Source: an uncultured Oscillospiraceae bacterium
Lineage (GTDB): Bacteria > Bacillota > Clostridia > Oscillospirales > Acutalibacteraceae
NCBI GenBank assembly: GCA_905200265.1
Contig: CAJKJS010000002.1
Location: forward strand, 1-23,328
Direction of reading: 5' to 3'
Length of the DNA stretch: 23,328 nt
The stretch's first letter is position 1, and every line of letters starts with the position of its first letter. Shown here in pieces: positions 1 to 6,891 of the stretch. Made by a program: the position numbers and the translations under genes. Below the pieces are notes generated by a model, which saw only the letters and a program-made list of their open reading frames with translations, searched no databases and was not told where the DNA came from.

Positions 1-1167
1 CGTTTGGAGCAAAAGCTGTGGGAAGAACAAAGATCTCGTGAACTGCGCGAAATCTGTATGGGCCAGCGCATGGAAAGCCGTTTTTTCACCCAGGATGTGC
101 GCAAGTACAGCTTTGTGCTAATACGGTTTTCCGGACAGGACAAAGAGGAAAACCATCAGGAATTGTACAAAGCCCTACAGGATGTGCAGAGTATAGAGAG
201 CTTTCGCACACAAAAGCCAGAATGGTTCCCTACGGGGTATGAACAAGAGTACGCCGTCATTTTTGCGACCAAAGAGCCGGGAGGCGACGCCGCCCTCTTC
301 TTTATGGAAACGCTGCAAAAGCAGATGGCAGCAAAGAAAAAGAATGTATGGATGGCTCGTGTTGATAAAAAGGATACCTATGCCATATTGGGTGTGTTAC
401 AAAGGCAAGCCCGGTATTTGTTGCGGCAACGATTTTTATTGGGTGACGGACAGCACTGCATTGAAGGGACGGTCAAAGAAAAGGTGGCCGATACCCAGGA
501 AGTAGAACCTTTTGATAAAACAGAAGCGCTCAATGCGTTGTGCCGGTTATCCTTGTCCAGTGAGGAAGAAATTGATCCAATCTTTGACACGATTTTCCAA
601 CAGTTTCGGGAAAAACGTCCAGGGCTATATTTATTAACCCTTTTATATGAACAGCTGCGTGAGCTATATTTAAATCTGGCCCATGTGATTGGACTGGAAA
701 CGATGGAAATGGGTAGTATGTTTGACGTATGTACCTTGGACTTTTTTGCGGATTTGCAGGATTTAAAGGCAAAGACAGTCTCAGCCTTCCGTTCGCTATT
801 CAGCAAGTCGGAACAAACCAAGGGCTCTTCCAGCCGGGTGGTTAATTTCCTTAAACAATATATTGAGGAAAACTGGGACCAGGAAGTCCGGCTGCATGAT
901 TTGGCCACATCCCTTTATATGAATGAAGACTATATTGGGCGCCTGTTCAAAAGTGAAACAGGGAAAGGGTTTGTGCAATATCTAACGGAAGTGCGTATGA
1001 ATCATGCCTTGTCGATGGTACGGGATACAAACAAAAAAGTGACAGAAATTGCTTTGAGTACCGGGTATAACTCCACCAGTAATTTTATTACCGTTTTTCG
1101 TAAAACGTTTGGAATGACTCCGGTCGCAATGCGGGAAAGCTTGGAAAAAACGGACGAACCCTCCTGA
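1..1167 (+). CDS. AraC-family transcriptional regulator, YesN-like, 5'-partial
   Basis: The reading frame is open from the first base of the window, so the N-terminus is missing; a TTG at position 4 is an in-frame codon and need not be the start. The last ~100 residues form an AraC/XylS double helix-turn-helix, recognisable from LHDLATSLYMNEDYIGRLFK (first helix pair) and VTEIALSTGYNSTSNFITVF followed by FGMTPVAMR (second pair). The ~280 residues before it lack an obvious sugar-binding cupin. Their helical, charged character resembles the middle region of YesN-type response regulators, whose receiver domain would lie upstream of this window; that is inference. The protein would bind DNA and activate a neighbouring operon. 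The serine hydrolase gene starts 54 bases downstream on the same strand and is a plausible co-transcribed partner or target. Confidence is high for the AraC domain and low for the two-component assignment. Confidence 0.88.
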   Translation, partial: RLEQKLWEEQRSRELREICMGQRMESRFFTQDVRKYSFVLIRFSGQDKEENHQELYKALQDVQSIESFRTQKPEWFPTGYEQEYAVIFATKEPGGDAALFFMETLQKQMAAKKKNVWMARVDKKDTYAILGVLQRQARYLLRQRFLLGDGQHCIEGTVKEKVADTQEVEPFDKTEALNALCRLSLSSEEEIDPIFDTIFQQFREKRPGLYLLTLLYEQLRELYLNLAHVIGLETMEMGSMFDVCTLDFFADLQDLKAKTVSAFRSLFSKSEQTKGSSSRVVNFLKQYIEENWDQEVRLHDLATSLYMNEDYIGRLFKSETGKGFVQYLTEVRMNHALSMVRDTNKKVTEIALSTGYNSTSNFITVFRKTFGMTPVAMRESLEKTDEPS

Positions 1168-1221
1168 GTTTATTTTTCGTAGGGTGCTGGACCGTATTTT
1201 TATATGAAAGGAAGATAATGT

Positions 1222-2649
1222 ATGAAACATCTACCCCGTACAACTCCCTGTCAGGCAGGGATACAGCCTCGAGCGCTTTCACAGTTTTTGGACAGACTGA
1301 GTGAGAACGGCTGTCATTCTGTGATGATTGTGCGTCATGGCCAGGTAGCGGCCGAAGGATGGTGGCAACCTCATTCACCTGAAGAAAGTCATGTGCTGTA
1401 TTCCCTTAGCAAAAGTTTTGTTAGTACAGCAGTGGGATTTGCTGTACAAGAAGGTTTGCTGCATGAAGACGATCGCGTACTGGATTTCTTCCCGGATTTG
1501 TTGCCGTCGCCGCCCTGTGCCAATATGGAAAAGCTGACAGTACGTCATATGCTGTGCATGGGGACCGGTCAGGAAGAGGAACCGGATATTCGTCAAACTA
1601 GGGAATGGAGAAAAAACTTTTTGGCTTCCTATATTCCTCACGAACCGGGTTCTCTGTTCCATTACAACAGTATGGCCACCTATATGCTTAGCGCTGTGGT
1701 ACAAAAAGTAACAGGCCAGCGGGTTTTGGATTATTTGCGGCCTCGGCTGTTTGAACCATTGGGTATCGATGCTCCTGACCTTCATTGGGAACAAAGTCCG
1801 GAAGGTATTGACTGTGGTGGCTGGGGACTGTTCCTGCGCACCGAAGATATTGCCAAAATGGGTCAGTTCCTGCTGCAAAAAGGCGAATGGGAAGGAAAAC
1901 AACTGCTCATGCCCGACTGGATTCAAAAAGCCGGTTCCGCTCAAATTGATAACAGTTTGAATGCCGGGTGGCTGGACTGGTATCAGGGGTATGGGTACCA
2001 GTTCTGGATGTGCAGCCAGGAGGGTGTTTTCCGTGGTGATGGTGCCAAAGGGCAGTATTGTGTGGTCATGCCTAAACAGGATATGGTAGTGGCTATGACG
2101 GCGGGACTTTCCAATATGAATTTAAATTTGGAAGCTATATGGGACTGCCTGCTGCCGGGGGTACAGGATGAAGCACTGTGCGACGAAGAAGCGGAACAGG
2201 CGGTGCTAAAGAAGCTGCAATCGTTGCAGATTCCGTTGGCAAAAGGGGAAAAAACCGGGCCCTCGGTCGCATTATGGAACAACCACACCTATGCGGTGGG
2301 AGAAAATGCCATGGGGATTGACCGTCTTTCTTTTGCGATGGAAGAAAACGGCGTTGTGCTTACGCTGGCAAGGGGCGCACAAGTATTTTCTATCAAAGCC
2401 GGGCATCAGGTATGGTTCCAAAATCATTTGGCTATTCCGGCGTGGCTTTGTACATCCGGAGAGTATGTTGACTCGGAAGTAGGAGCCTGTTACGCCATAA
2501 ATGGGGATACGATGGATGTGCGTTTGAGTTTTGTACGTACGACACTGTGTGAAACATTCTGCTTCCGCTTTGTCGAAAACGGATTTTTTGCCAAAGTTGA
2601 TATTCTGCCGGATCACGAAACCCATACGCTAGCCGGCGTTGTGTTGTAA
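1222..2649 (+). CDS. Beta-lactamase-fold serine hydrolase (class C / EstB-like)
   Basis: This 475-residue protein belongs to the beta-lactamase/transpeptidase-like superfamily (Pfam Beta-lactamase type). The nucleophile motif SxxK is SLSK at residues 61-64 within LYSLSKSF, and the second motif Y-x-N/S is YNS at residue 148. The third, usually KTG or HxG, is replaced by GAKGQ near residues 274-278, as in esterase and amidase members. Residues from about 345 to the end form an extra beta-rich C-terminal domain. There is no signal peptide or membrane segment, so it is probably cytoplasmic and more likely an esterase, amidase or peptidase than an antibiotic-resistance enzyme. The substrate is unknown. 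The ATG is preceded by AAAGGAAG at a good distance. It lies 54 bases after the AraC gene and is followed by a 15-bp perfect hairpin. Confidence 0.9.
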   Translation: MKHLPRTTPCQAGIQPRALSQFLDRLSENGCHSVMIVRHGQVAAEGWWQPHSPEESHVLYSLSKSFVSTAVGFAVQEGLLHEDDRVLDFFPDLLPSPPCANMEKLTVRHMLCMGTGQEEEPDIRQTREWRKNFLASYIPHEPGSLFHYNSMATYMLSAVVQKVTGQRVLDYLRPRLFEPLGIDAPDLHWEQSPEGIDCGGWGLFLRTEDIAKMGQFLLQKGEWEGKQLLMPDWIQKAGSAQIDNSLNAGWLDWYQGYGYQFWMCSQEGVFRGDGAKGQYCVVMPKQDMVVAMTAGLSNMNLNLEAIWDCLLPGVQDEALCDEEAEQAVLKKLQSLQIPLAKGEKTGPSVALWNNHTYAVGENAMGIDRLSFAMEENGVVLTLARGAQVFSIKAGHQVWFQNHLAIPAWLCTSGEYVDSEVGACYAINGDTMDVRLSFVRTTLCETFCFRFVENGFFAKVDILPDHETHTLAGVVL

Positions 2650-2686
2650 AAAAACAAAATTACAAAGTCGCTAAAAGACAAAAATA

Positions 2687-2722
2687 CACTCCCGTTTCCA
2701 TTTATCTATGGAAACGGGAGTG
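2687..2722 (+). terminator. 15-bp perfect hairpin after the serine hydrolase gene
   Basis: CACTCCCGTTTCCAT at 2687-2701 is perfectly complementary to 2708-2722, with a 6-base loop. No T-run follows on the + strand; an A-run precedes it, so the classical terminator signature (stem plus T tract) reads on the - strand, where no gene needs it. It probably ends or stabilises the upstream mRNA, but intrinsic termination on the + strand is uncertain. Confidence 0.5.
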
Positions 2723-2780
2723 CTATGCTTAGGAGGAAGAAACGGGGTATGGTAACCCCGTGGAGAACGGAGGATTTTGT

Positions 2781-3866
2781 ATGGAGAAAAAAGTCATTCG
2801 CGTAGGCAGCATTGGCATTGGCAGCATTTCTCGCGGGGTTCATTTGCCTGGTATTGCAAAGAGCCCGGATTTGCAGCTGGTAGCCGTTTGTGATATCAAC
2901 CCGGACGCCCTCAAATATGCGCAGGAAACGTATGGGATTGACGAAGCACACTGCTTTACCGATTATCACGATCTGATCAATTGCCCGGACGTGGATGCTA
3001 TTGACATTTCCACGCCGAACGACGTGCATTTCCCCATGGCTATGGCAGCGGTAGAAGCTGGCAAACCTTTTGCCGTGGAAAAGCCCATGACCATGAATGC
3101 AGAGGAAGCGGATATCCTGCAAAAAGCCGTAGCGGAGAAGAATATCCCCAACATGGTATGCTTCTCGTACCGGTTTAAGGCTGCCGCCCGGTATGCACGG
3201 GATTTGGTGCAGCAGGGTGCTCTGGGCAAAATTTATCATGTCGATATGCAGTATTATCAGGCATGGGGCCTGCCCTGGTGCCACACGCCGCAGGTATGGC
3301 GCTTTATTAAATCCCGCACCGGCACGGGTGCTTTGGGCGACCTGGGCAGCCATGCACTAGACCTGGTGCGTTTTGTTACCGGTCAGGAATACACCAAACT
3401 GGTGGGCCATACGGGTAACTTTATTAGCCAGCGTGAAAAGCTGGATGGTACGGGCATGGGTGTGTCGGACGTAGACGATTTTTCCAACTACATGGCCGAA
3501 TTGTCCGACGGCGGCGCCGCCACGTTCCGCATTACCCGTTTTGGTACGGGCCGTGGCAACTTCCAGACCATGGAAGTGTACGGTAGCGAAGGCGCGCTGG
3601 AATACCGGCTGGACCACTTTGAAAACAACCCCACGGGCGAAGATGAAATTTACATCTGCATCAGCAAACCCCATGCAGATAGCCATGTGTTTGCCAAGCT
3701 GCCCATCCCCGACAAGTACAAGACGGATCAGATGCAGTCTTTTGCCGATATTATTAACGGCAAAGGCGATGGATTGGCTGCCACAGTACTGGATGGCGAT
3801 GTCAATATGCACGCGGTGGATGCCGTTGTGGATTCGGCAGAAAAAGGCGTTTGGATCAACCTGTAA
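2781..3866 (+). CDS. Gfo/Idh/MocA-family NAD(P)-dependent oxidoreductase
   Basis: This 361-residue protein has the family's two-domain layout. An N-terminal Rossmann fold begins at RVGSIGIGSISRGVHLPG and includes VAVCDINPDAL for the nucleotide ribose. The family's EKP signature is at residues 100-102, where K101 is the usual catalytic lysine. A C-terminal alpha/beta domain contains GALGDLGSHALDLVRF. Members oxidise or reduce sugars, inositols or other polyols; the substrate cannot be read from sequence. The ATG at 2781 is preferred over an in-frame GTG at 2760 because GGAGG lies just ahead of it and the Rossmann strand then starts at the usual distance. No signal peptide is present, so it is cytosolic. 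It is followed by a rho-independent terminator. Its link to the hydrolase upstream is only proximity. Confidence 0.92.
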   Translation: MEKKVIRVGSIGIGSISRGVHLPGIAKSPDLQLVAVCDINPDALKYAQETYGIDEAHCFTDYHDLINCPDVDAIDISTPNDVHFPMAMAAVEAGKPFAVEKPMTMNAEEADILQKAVAEKNIPNMVCFSYRFKAAARYARDLVQQGALGKIYHVDMQYYQAWGLPWCHTPQVWRFIKSRTGTGALGDLGSHALDLVRFVTGQEYTKLVGHTGNFISQREKLDGTGMGVSDVDDFSNYMAELSDGGAATFRITRFGTGRGNFQTMEVYGSEGALEYRLDHFENNPTGEDEIYICISKPHADSHVFAKLPIPDKYKTDQMQSFADIINGKGDGLAATVLDGDVNMHAVDAVVDSAEKGVWINL

Positions 3867-3875
3867 ATGCTATGG

Positions 3876-3916
3876 GGCGAAAGCATGGGAAACCGTGCTT
3901 TCGCCTTTGCTTTTTA
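3876..3916 (+). terminator. Rho-independent terminator of the Gfo/Idh/MocA gene
   Basis: GGCGAAAGCATGG (3876-3888) pairs with CCGTGCTTTCGCC (3893-3905) with one G-T wobble and a four-base loop. It is followed by TTTGCTTTTTATT. It starts 10 bases after the stop codon. Confidence 0.85.
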
Positions 3917-4036
3917 TTCGTTTTTATGAAAGGAAATACGGAAAAAGTACCACTCTATAGGGATAAGCGTGTAAGATATGAATGAAATATGAATAAATGG
4001 CTAAAAACCACAAAGGGCTTTTGGCATATTTGTATA

Positions 4037-4066
4037 TTGACGGGCGGCGCCCGTTCGCAGTACAAT
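4037..4066 (+). promoter_or_regulatory. Sigma-A promoter of the T-box transcript, with internal palindrome
   Basis: The -35 box is TTGACG (4037-4042) and the -10 box TACAAT (4061-4066), with an 18-base spacer. The predicted start of transcription is near 4073, just upstream of the T-box stem I. A perfect inverted repeat, ACGGGCG-G-CGCCCGT (4040-4054), overlaps the -35 box and the spacer and could be an operator. Further upstream, ATATGAAT occurs twice, 11 bases apart (3976 and 3987). Confidence 0.7.
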
Positions 4067-4074
4067 AAGGGCAC

Positions 4075-4370
4075 ACTAAAAAAATGAGTGAAATGCGTTT
4101 GAGCAGGAATGTGCCCCGTTTTTTCCCGAAAGAGAGCCATCGGGTGGTGGAAGATGGTGCGAAAGGCGAGCGGACGATCTCCCTGCGAGCAGTAAGGCTG
4201 AACCGGAAAATCCCGATAAGTAAGTCTTACCGGAATCCCGCCGTTATAGGGAAACTGGTTATGGAACCGGTATTGAGTGGCTGCATAAACATGCAGCAAG
4301 TAGAGTGGTAACGCGGAGGTAAAACACTTCGTCTCTTTTGTTTTCAGTAAGAGGCGAAGTGTTTTTTATT
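4075..4370 (+). promoter_or_regulatory. T-box riboswitch leader (tRNA-sensing), probable isoleucine specificity
   Basis: The canonical T-box core AGAGTGGTAACGCGG occupies 4302-4316. Stem I carries the typical distal part: AGAGAG at 4131-4136, and CCATC (4137-4141) pairing with GATGG (4153-4157) around a GGTGG-containing loop. Its base pairs GCAGG (4103-4107) with CCTGC (4183-4187). The antiterminator forms from AGAG (4302-4305) with CTCT (4333-4336) and ACG (4311-4313) with CGT (4330-4332), leaving TGGT bulged to contact the tRNA end. The competing terminator pairs 4323-4337 with 4349-4363 and is followed by a T-run. The specifier strand reads GGACGATCTCCC (4172-4183). The bulge TGGT demands discriminator base A, which fits tRNA-Ile reading ATC (4177-4179) and argues against Asp for GAT; this specificity is inferred. 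It should permit transcription of the next two genes when the cognate tRNA is uncharged. Confidence 0.88.
4321..4370 (+). terminator. Regulated terminator of the T-box leader
   Basis: AACACTTCGTCTCTT (4323-4337) pairs with AAGAGGCGAAGTGTT (4349-4363) with a single G-T wobble, followed by TTTTTTATTT. The left arm contains the CGTCTCT that the T-box antiterminator also needs, so the two structures exclude each other. Confidence 0.85.
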
Positions 4371-4396
4371 TATTTTCGATAGAAAGGTAGGCATTC

Positions 4397-5011
4397 ATGA
4401 ACAGCAGAGAGTACCTGACTGAGGTGTTGCGGTATTATCGCAGTTCCTTTGATATAAGCCTGCCGTATTCTTTGGGTGGTCGCGAATACGAAGGACTGGC
4501 TGAATTTCATGCCAGTACAGAAAAATATATTTTGGTGCGGCAGTTCCGGCTTTGGAGCGAAAACACCGATGAGTTTGTGCTTTTTTCACTGTTTGAGAAC
4601 AGTGCCCCCACGCTGACAGATATACAGGCGCTGCAAGAGGCGATGCGGGACTATATGGAACCGATTTTTGTGCGCGGTGGTAAGGAAAAGTTGCACGATG
4701 AAAATCATATGTATACGTACCTGACCATGGCTCTTTATTGTGATAAAATGCCGGAGGAATCCGTCATTCGTGCGGTAAAGAAAACCCGGTTTAAAAAGTA
4801 CTATGAACACGGGATGAGTGGGTACAGTGAAGGTCATATATATCTGCGCTGTGCCGAAAATGGCGGCTGTTGGACCAATCCCGATGGGCGGGAAATCAAA
4901 CGGCTGTTTAAACTGGTGGACCGAAACCTTGCAAAGCGGGAAAAGGCCAAAAAGGAACAGGCAGAAAAAGCCGGTTCCTCGGTCAAACCGGAGGCCAAGT
5001 CCCTAGACTAA
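4397..5011 (+). CDS. Uncharacterised protein, T-box controlled, upstream of cstA
   Basis: I do not recognise a function for this 204-residue soluble protein. It may belong to one of the small DUF families of Firmicutes found next to cstA, but I cannot confirm that here. Residues 1-65 look alpha/beta, with the segment LAEFHASTEKYILVRQFRLW and a following EFVLFSLFE. The middle contains TYLTMALYCDKMPEE, then a basic RFKKYYEHGMSGYSEGHIYL stretch. There are three cysteines (in YCDK, LRCAE and GGCW). The C-terminus from about residue 172 is a lysine/glutamate-rich helical tail. No signal peptide or membrane helix is visible. The ATG follows AAAGGTAGG. The gene is the first cistron after the T-box terminator and lies 83 bases ahead of cstA without a clear terminator between, so co-transcription with the transporter is likely. 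A role as an accessory or regulator of CstA is a guess. Confidence 0.8.
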   Translation: MNSREYLTEVLRYYRSSFDISLPYSLGGREYEGLAEFHASTEKYILVRQFRLWSENTDEFVLFSLFENSAPTLTDIQALQEAMRDYMEPIFVRGGKEKLHDENHMYTYLTMALYCDKMPEESVIRAVKKTRFKKYYEHGMSGYSEGHIYLRCAENGGCWTNPDGREIKRLFKLVDRNLAKREKAKKEQAEKAGSSVKPEAKSLD

Positions 5012-5094
5012 TTCTTTTGGTACCAAATAAGCACGTCTTCCTTATTTAAGAAGGACCCTTATTTGAAAAATAAAGTAGGAGGAAGAAACAAATC

Positions 5095-6795
5095 ATGAGT
5101 GGTATTGTCATTCTGGTCATTTCCCTCGCTGTCTTGGTTTGCGGCTATATTTTCTATGGCGGCTGGCTGGCCAAGAAGTGGGGTGTTGACCCCACCCGCA
5201 AGACCCCGGCTTATGAATTGGAAGACGGTGTGGACTACTGTCCTGCTAAAGCTCCCGTTCTGCTGGGTCATCATTTCTCATCTATCGCTGGTGCCGGCCC
5301 CATCAATGGGCCCATCCAGGCCGCCTTCTTTGGCTGGGTTCCGGTTCTGCTGTGGATCCTGATCGGCGGTATTTTCATCGGCGCCGTGCAGGACTTCTCG
5401 TCCCTGTTTGTATCGGTGCGTAACAAGGGTCTTTCTATTGGTTCCGTTATGGAAAAGTGCATGACCCACAAGGCCAAGCTGATGTTCAGCATCTTCACCT
5501 GGCTGGTCATGCTGCTGGTTGACGCGGCCTTTGCGGATATCGTGGCCAACACGTTCAACCAGATCGGCGCGGACGGTGTGGCGCTGGAAGGTACGTACAA
5601 TGGTTCCGTGGCCATGGCGTCCATCCTGTTCATCCCGCTGGCTATTATCTTCGGCTTTGCCGTGTACCGCCGTCATGCCAACCTGGCAGTTTCCACGGTG
5701 GCTGGTGTGGTTGTGCTGGTAGCCTGTGTGGCCGTGGGTATCATGTTCCCGCTGACCGGCGACTGGAGCACCATTCCGTTCTGGCGTGTATTCGTATTTG
5801 TATACTGCGCGGTGGCGTCGGTAACCCCTGTGTGGATTCTGCTGCAGCCCCGTGACTATTTGAACAGCTTCCTGCTGTACTTTATGATTATTGCAGCCGT
5901 GATCGGTATTATTGCGGCGAACCCCTCTGTTCAGCTGACGGCATTTGCCGGCTTCAACGTGAACGGCAGCTTCCTGTTCCCCACCCTGTTCATTACAGTG
6001 GCCTGCGGTGCTGTGTCCGGTTTCCACGCGTTGATCTCCTCCGGTACGTCGTCCAAACAGCTGTCCAACGAAAAGGATGCCAAGATGATTGGCTATGGCG
6101 GCATGCTGATCGAATGCTTGCTGGCCGTCGTTGTTTTGATCACCATTGGTTCTATGAGTGCCGATGGCAGCTACACGGGTTCTCCTTCCACGGCATTTGC
6201 TAACGGTGTATCTGGCTTCTTCGCAACCATTGGTTTTGGCGAACAGGCTACCGACATCACCTACACGGTCATCTGCCTGGCGGTATCCGCTTTCTGCCTG
6301 ACGTCGCTGGATACTTGCTGCCGTCTGGGCCGCTTCACCCTGCAGGAGCTCATGGCTCCGAAGGATGGTTCGGCTCCCACCGGTATCCGCAAGGCTATTC
6401 AGAACAAGTATGTGTCTACGGTTGTCAACATCCTGTGCGCAGCTGCTCTGTGCGTGGCGGGCTACTCCACCATTTGGCCGCTGTTCGGCGCTTGCAACCA
6501 GCTGATTGCTGTGCCCGTACTGATGACCGCTGCTACTTGGCTGAAGCAGCAGGGCAAGGGCCACAAGATGTTCTATGTGCCCATGGTATTCATGGCGCTG
6601 GCTTCCGTTTCCCAGCTGGTGATAAGCCTGATCAGCTATGGCAAGGCTCTGTTTGCTGATTTCAGCACCTGGGGCACCAACGGCCTGCTGGTTGTCATTG
6701 ACTTCCTGATCCTGGTGCTGGCCATTGCTACCCTGGTGGAAGGCTTCGGTTTCCTGTGTGGCAACAGAAAGCCCAAGGCGGAAAAAGCTGCCTAA
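5095..6795 (+). CDS. cstA: CstA-family carbon starvation transporter (peptide/pyruvate)
   Basis: This 566-residue polytopic membrane protein shows the CstA signature almost at its start: GYIFYGGWLAKKWGVDP, PAKAPVLLGHHFSSIAGAGP (residues ~51-70) and GAVQDFSSLFVSVRNKGLSIG. The later block FHALISSGTSSKQLSNEKDA and the segment LTSLDTCCRLGRF are also family hallmarks. Many hydrophobic helices, roughly fifteen, run from residue 3 to about 555. It is shorter than the ~700-residue enterobacterial CstA, as is common in Firmicutes. Enterobacterial members import pyruvate and have been linked to peptide uptake; which substrate applies here is unknown. AGGAGG sits 11 bases before the ATG. The gene uses strongly biased, C/G-ending codons (CTG, ATC, GGC) compared with its upstream neighbour, suggesting high expression. 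It is likely under the T-box at 4075-4370. Confidence 0.94.
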   Translation: MSGIVILVISLAVLVCGYIFYGGWLAKKWGVDPTRKTPAYELEDGVDYCPAKAPVLLGHHFSSIAGAGPINGPIQAAFFGWVPVLLWILIGGIFIGAVQDFSSLFVSVRNKGLSIGSVMEKCMTHKAKLMFSIFTWLVMLLVDAAFADIVANTFNQIGADGVALEGTYNGSVAMASILFIPLAIIFGFAVYRRHANLAVSTVAGVVVLVACVAVGIMFPLTGDWSTIPFWRVFVFVYCAVASVTPVWILLQPRDYLNSFLLYFMIIAAVIGIIAANPSVQLTAFAGFNVNGSFLFPTLFITVACGAVSGFHALISSGTSSKQLSNEKDAKMIGYGGMLIECLLAVVVLITIGSMSADGSYTGSPSTAFANGVSGFFATIGFGEQATDITYTVICLAVSAFCLTSLDTCCRLGRFTLQELMAPKDGSAPTGIRKAIQNKYVSTVVNILCAAALCVAGYSTIWPLFGACNQLIAVPVLMTAATWLKQQGKGHKMFYVPMVFMALASVSQLVISLISYGKALFADFSTWGTNGLLVVIDFLILVLAIATLVEGFGFLCGNRKPKAEKAA

Positions 6796-6839
6796 TCAGG
6801 TAACATACATGATTGATTTTCGGCCGTAAGGCCGGTATG

Positions 6840-6877
6840 AAAAAATCCCGTCCGGGGGAACCCGGACGGGATTTTTT
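6840..6877. terminator. Bidirectional terminator between cstA and malic enzyme
   Basis: Seventeen perfectly paired bases (6840-6856 with 6861-6877) enclose the four-base loop GGAA. The stem starts with six A and ends with six T, so it works for cstA on + and for the malic enzyme gene on -. It lies 44 bases after the cstA stop and 14 bases beyond the malic enzyme stop. Confidence 0.93.
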
Positions 6878-6891
6878 ACTTATTATTAAGA

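Noticed and set aside
4075..4311. Small open frame through the T-box leader
   Set aside because: It coincides with conserved RNA structure elements of the T-box and has no ribosome binding site, so it is not a gene.
5016..5027. 12-bp palindrome TTTGGTACCAAA between the unknown gene and cstA
   Set aside because: Short and AT-flanked, with no promoter boxes around it; it could arise by chance, so it was not listed as an operator.
5278..6564. Long open frame on the - strand inside cstA (428 codons)
   Set aside because: It is fully antisense to a clear transporter gene with strong codon bias, and its product is a Gln/His/Arg-rich sequence with no family resemblance.
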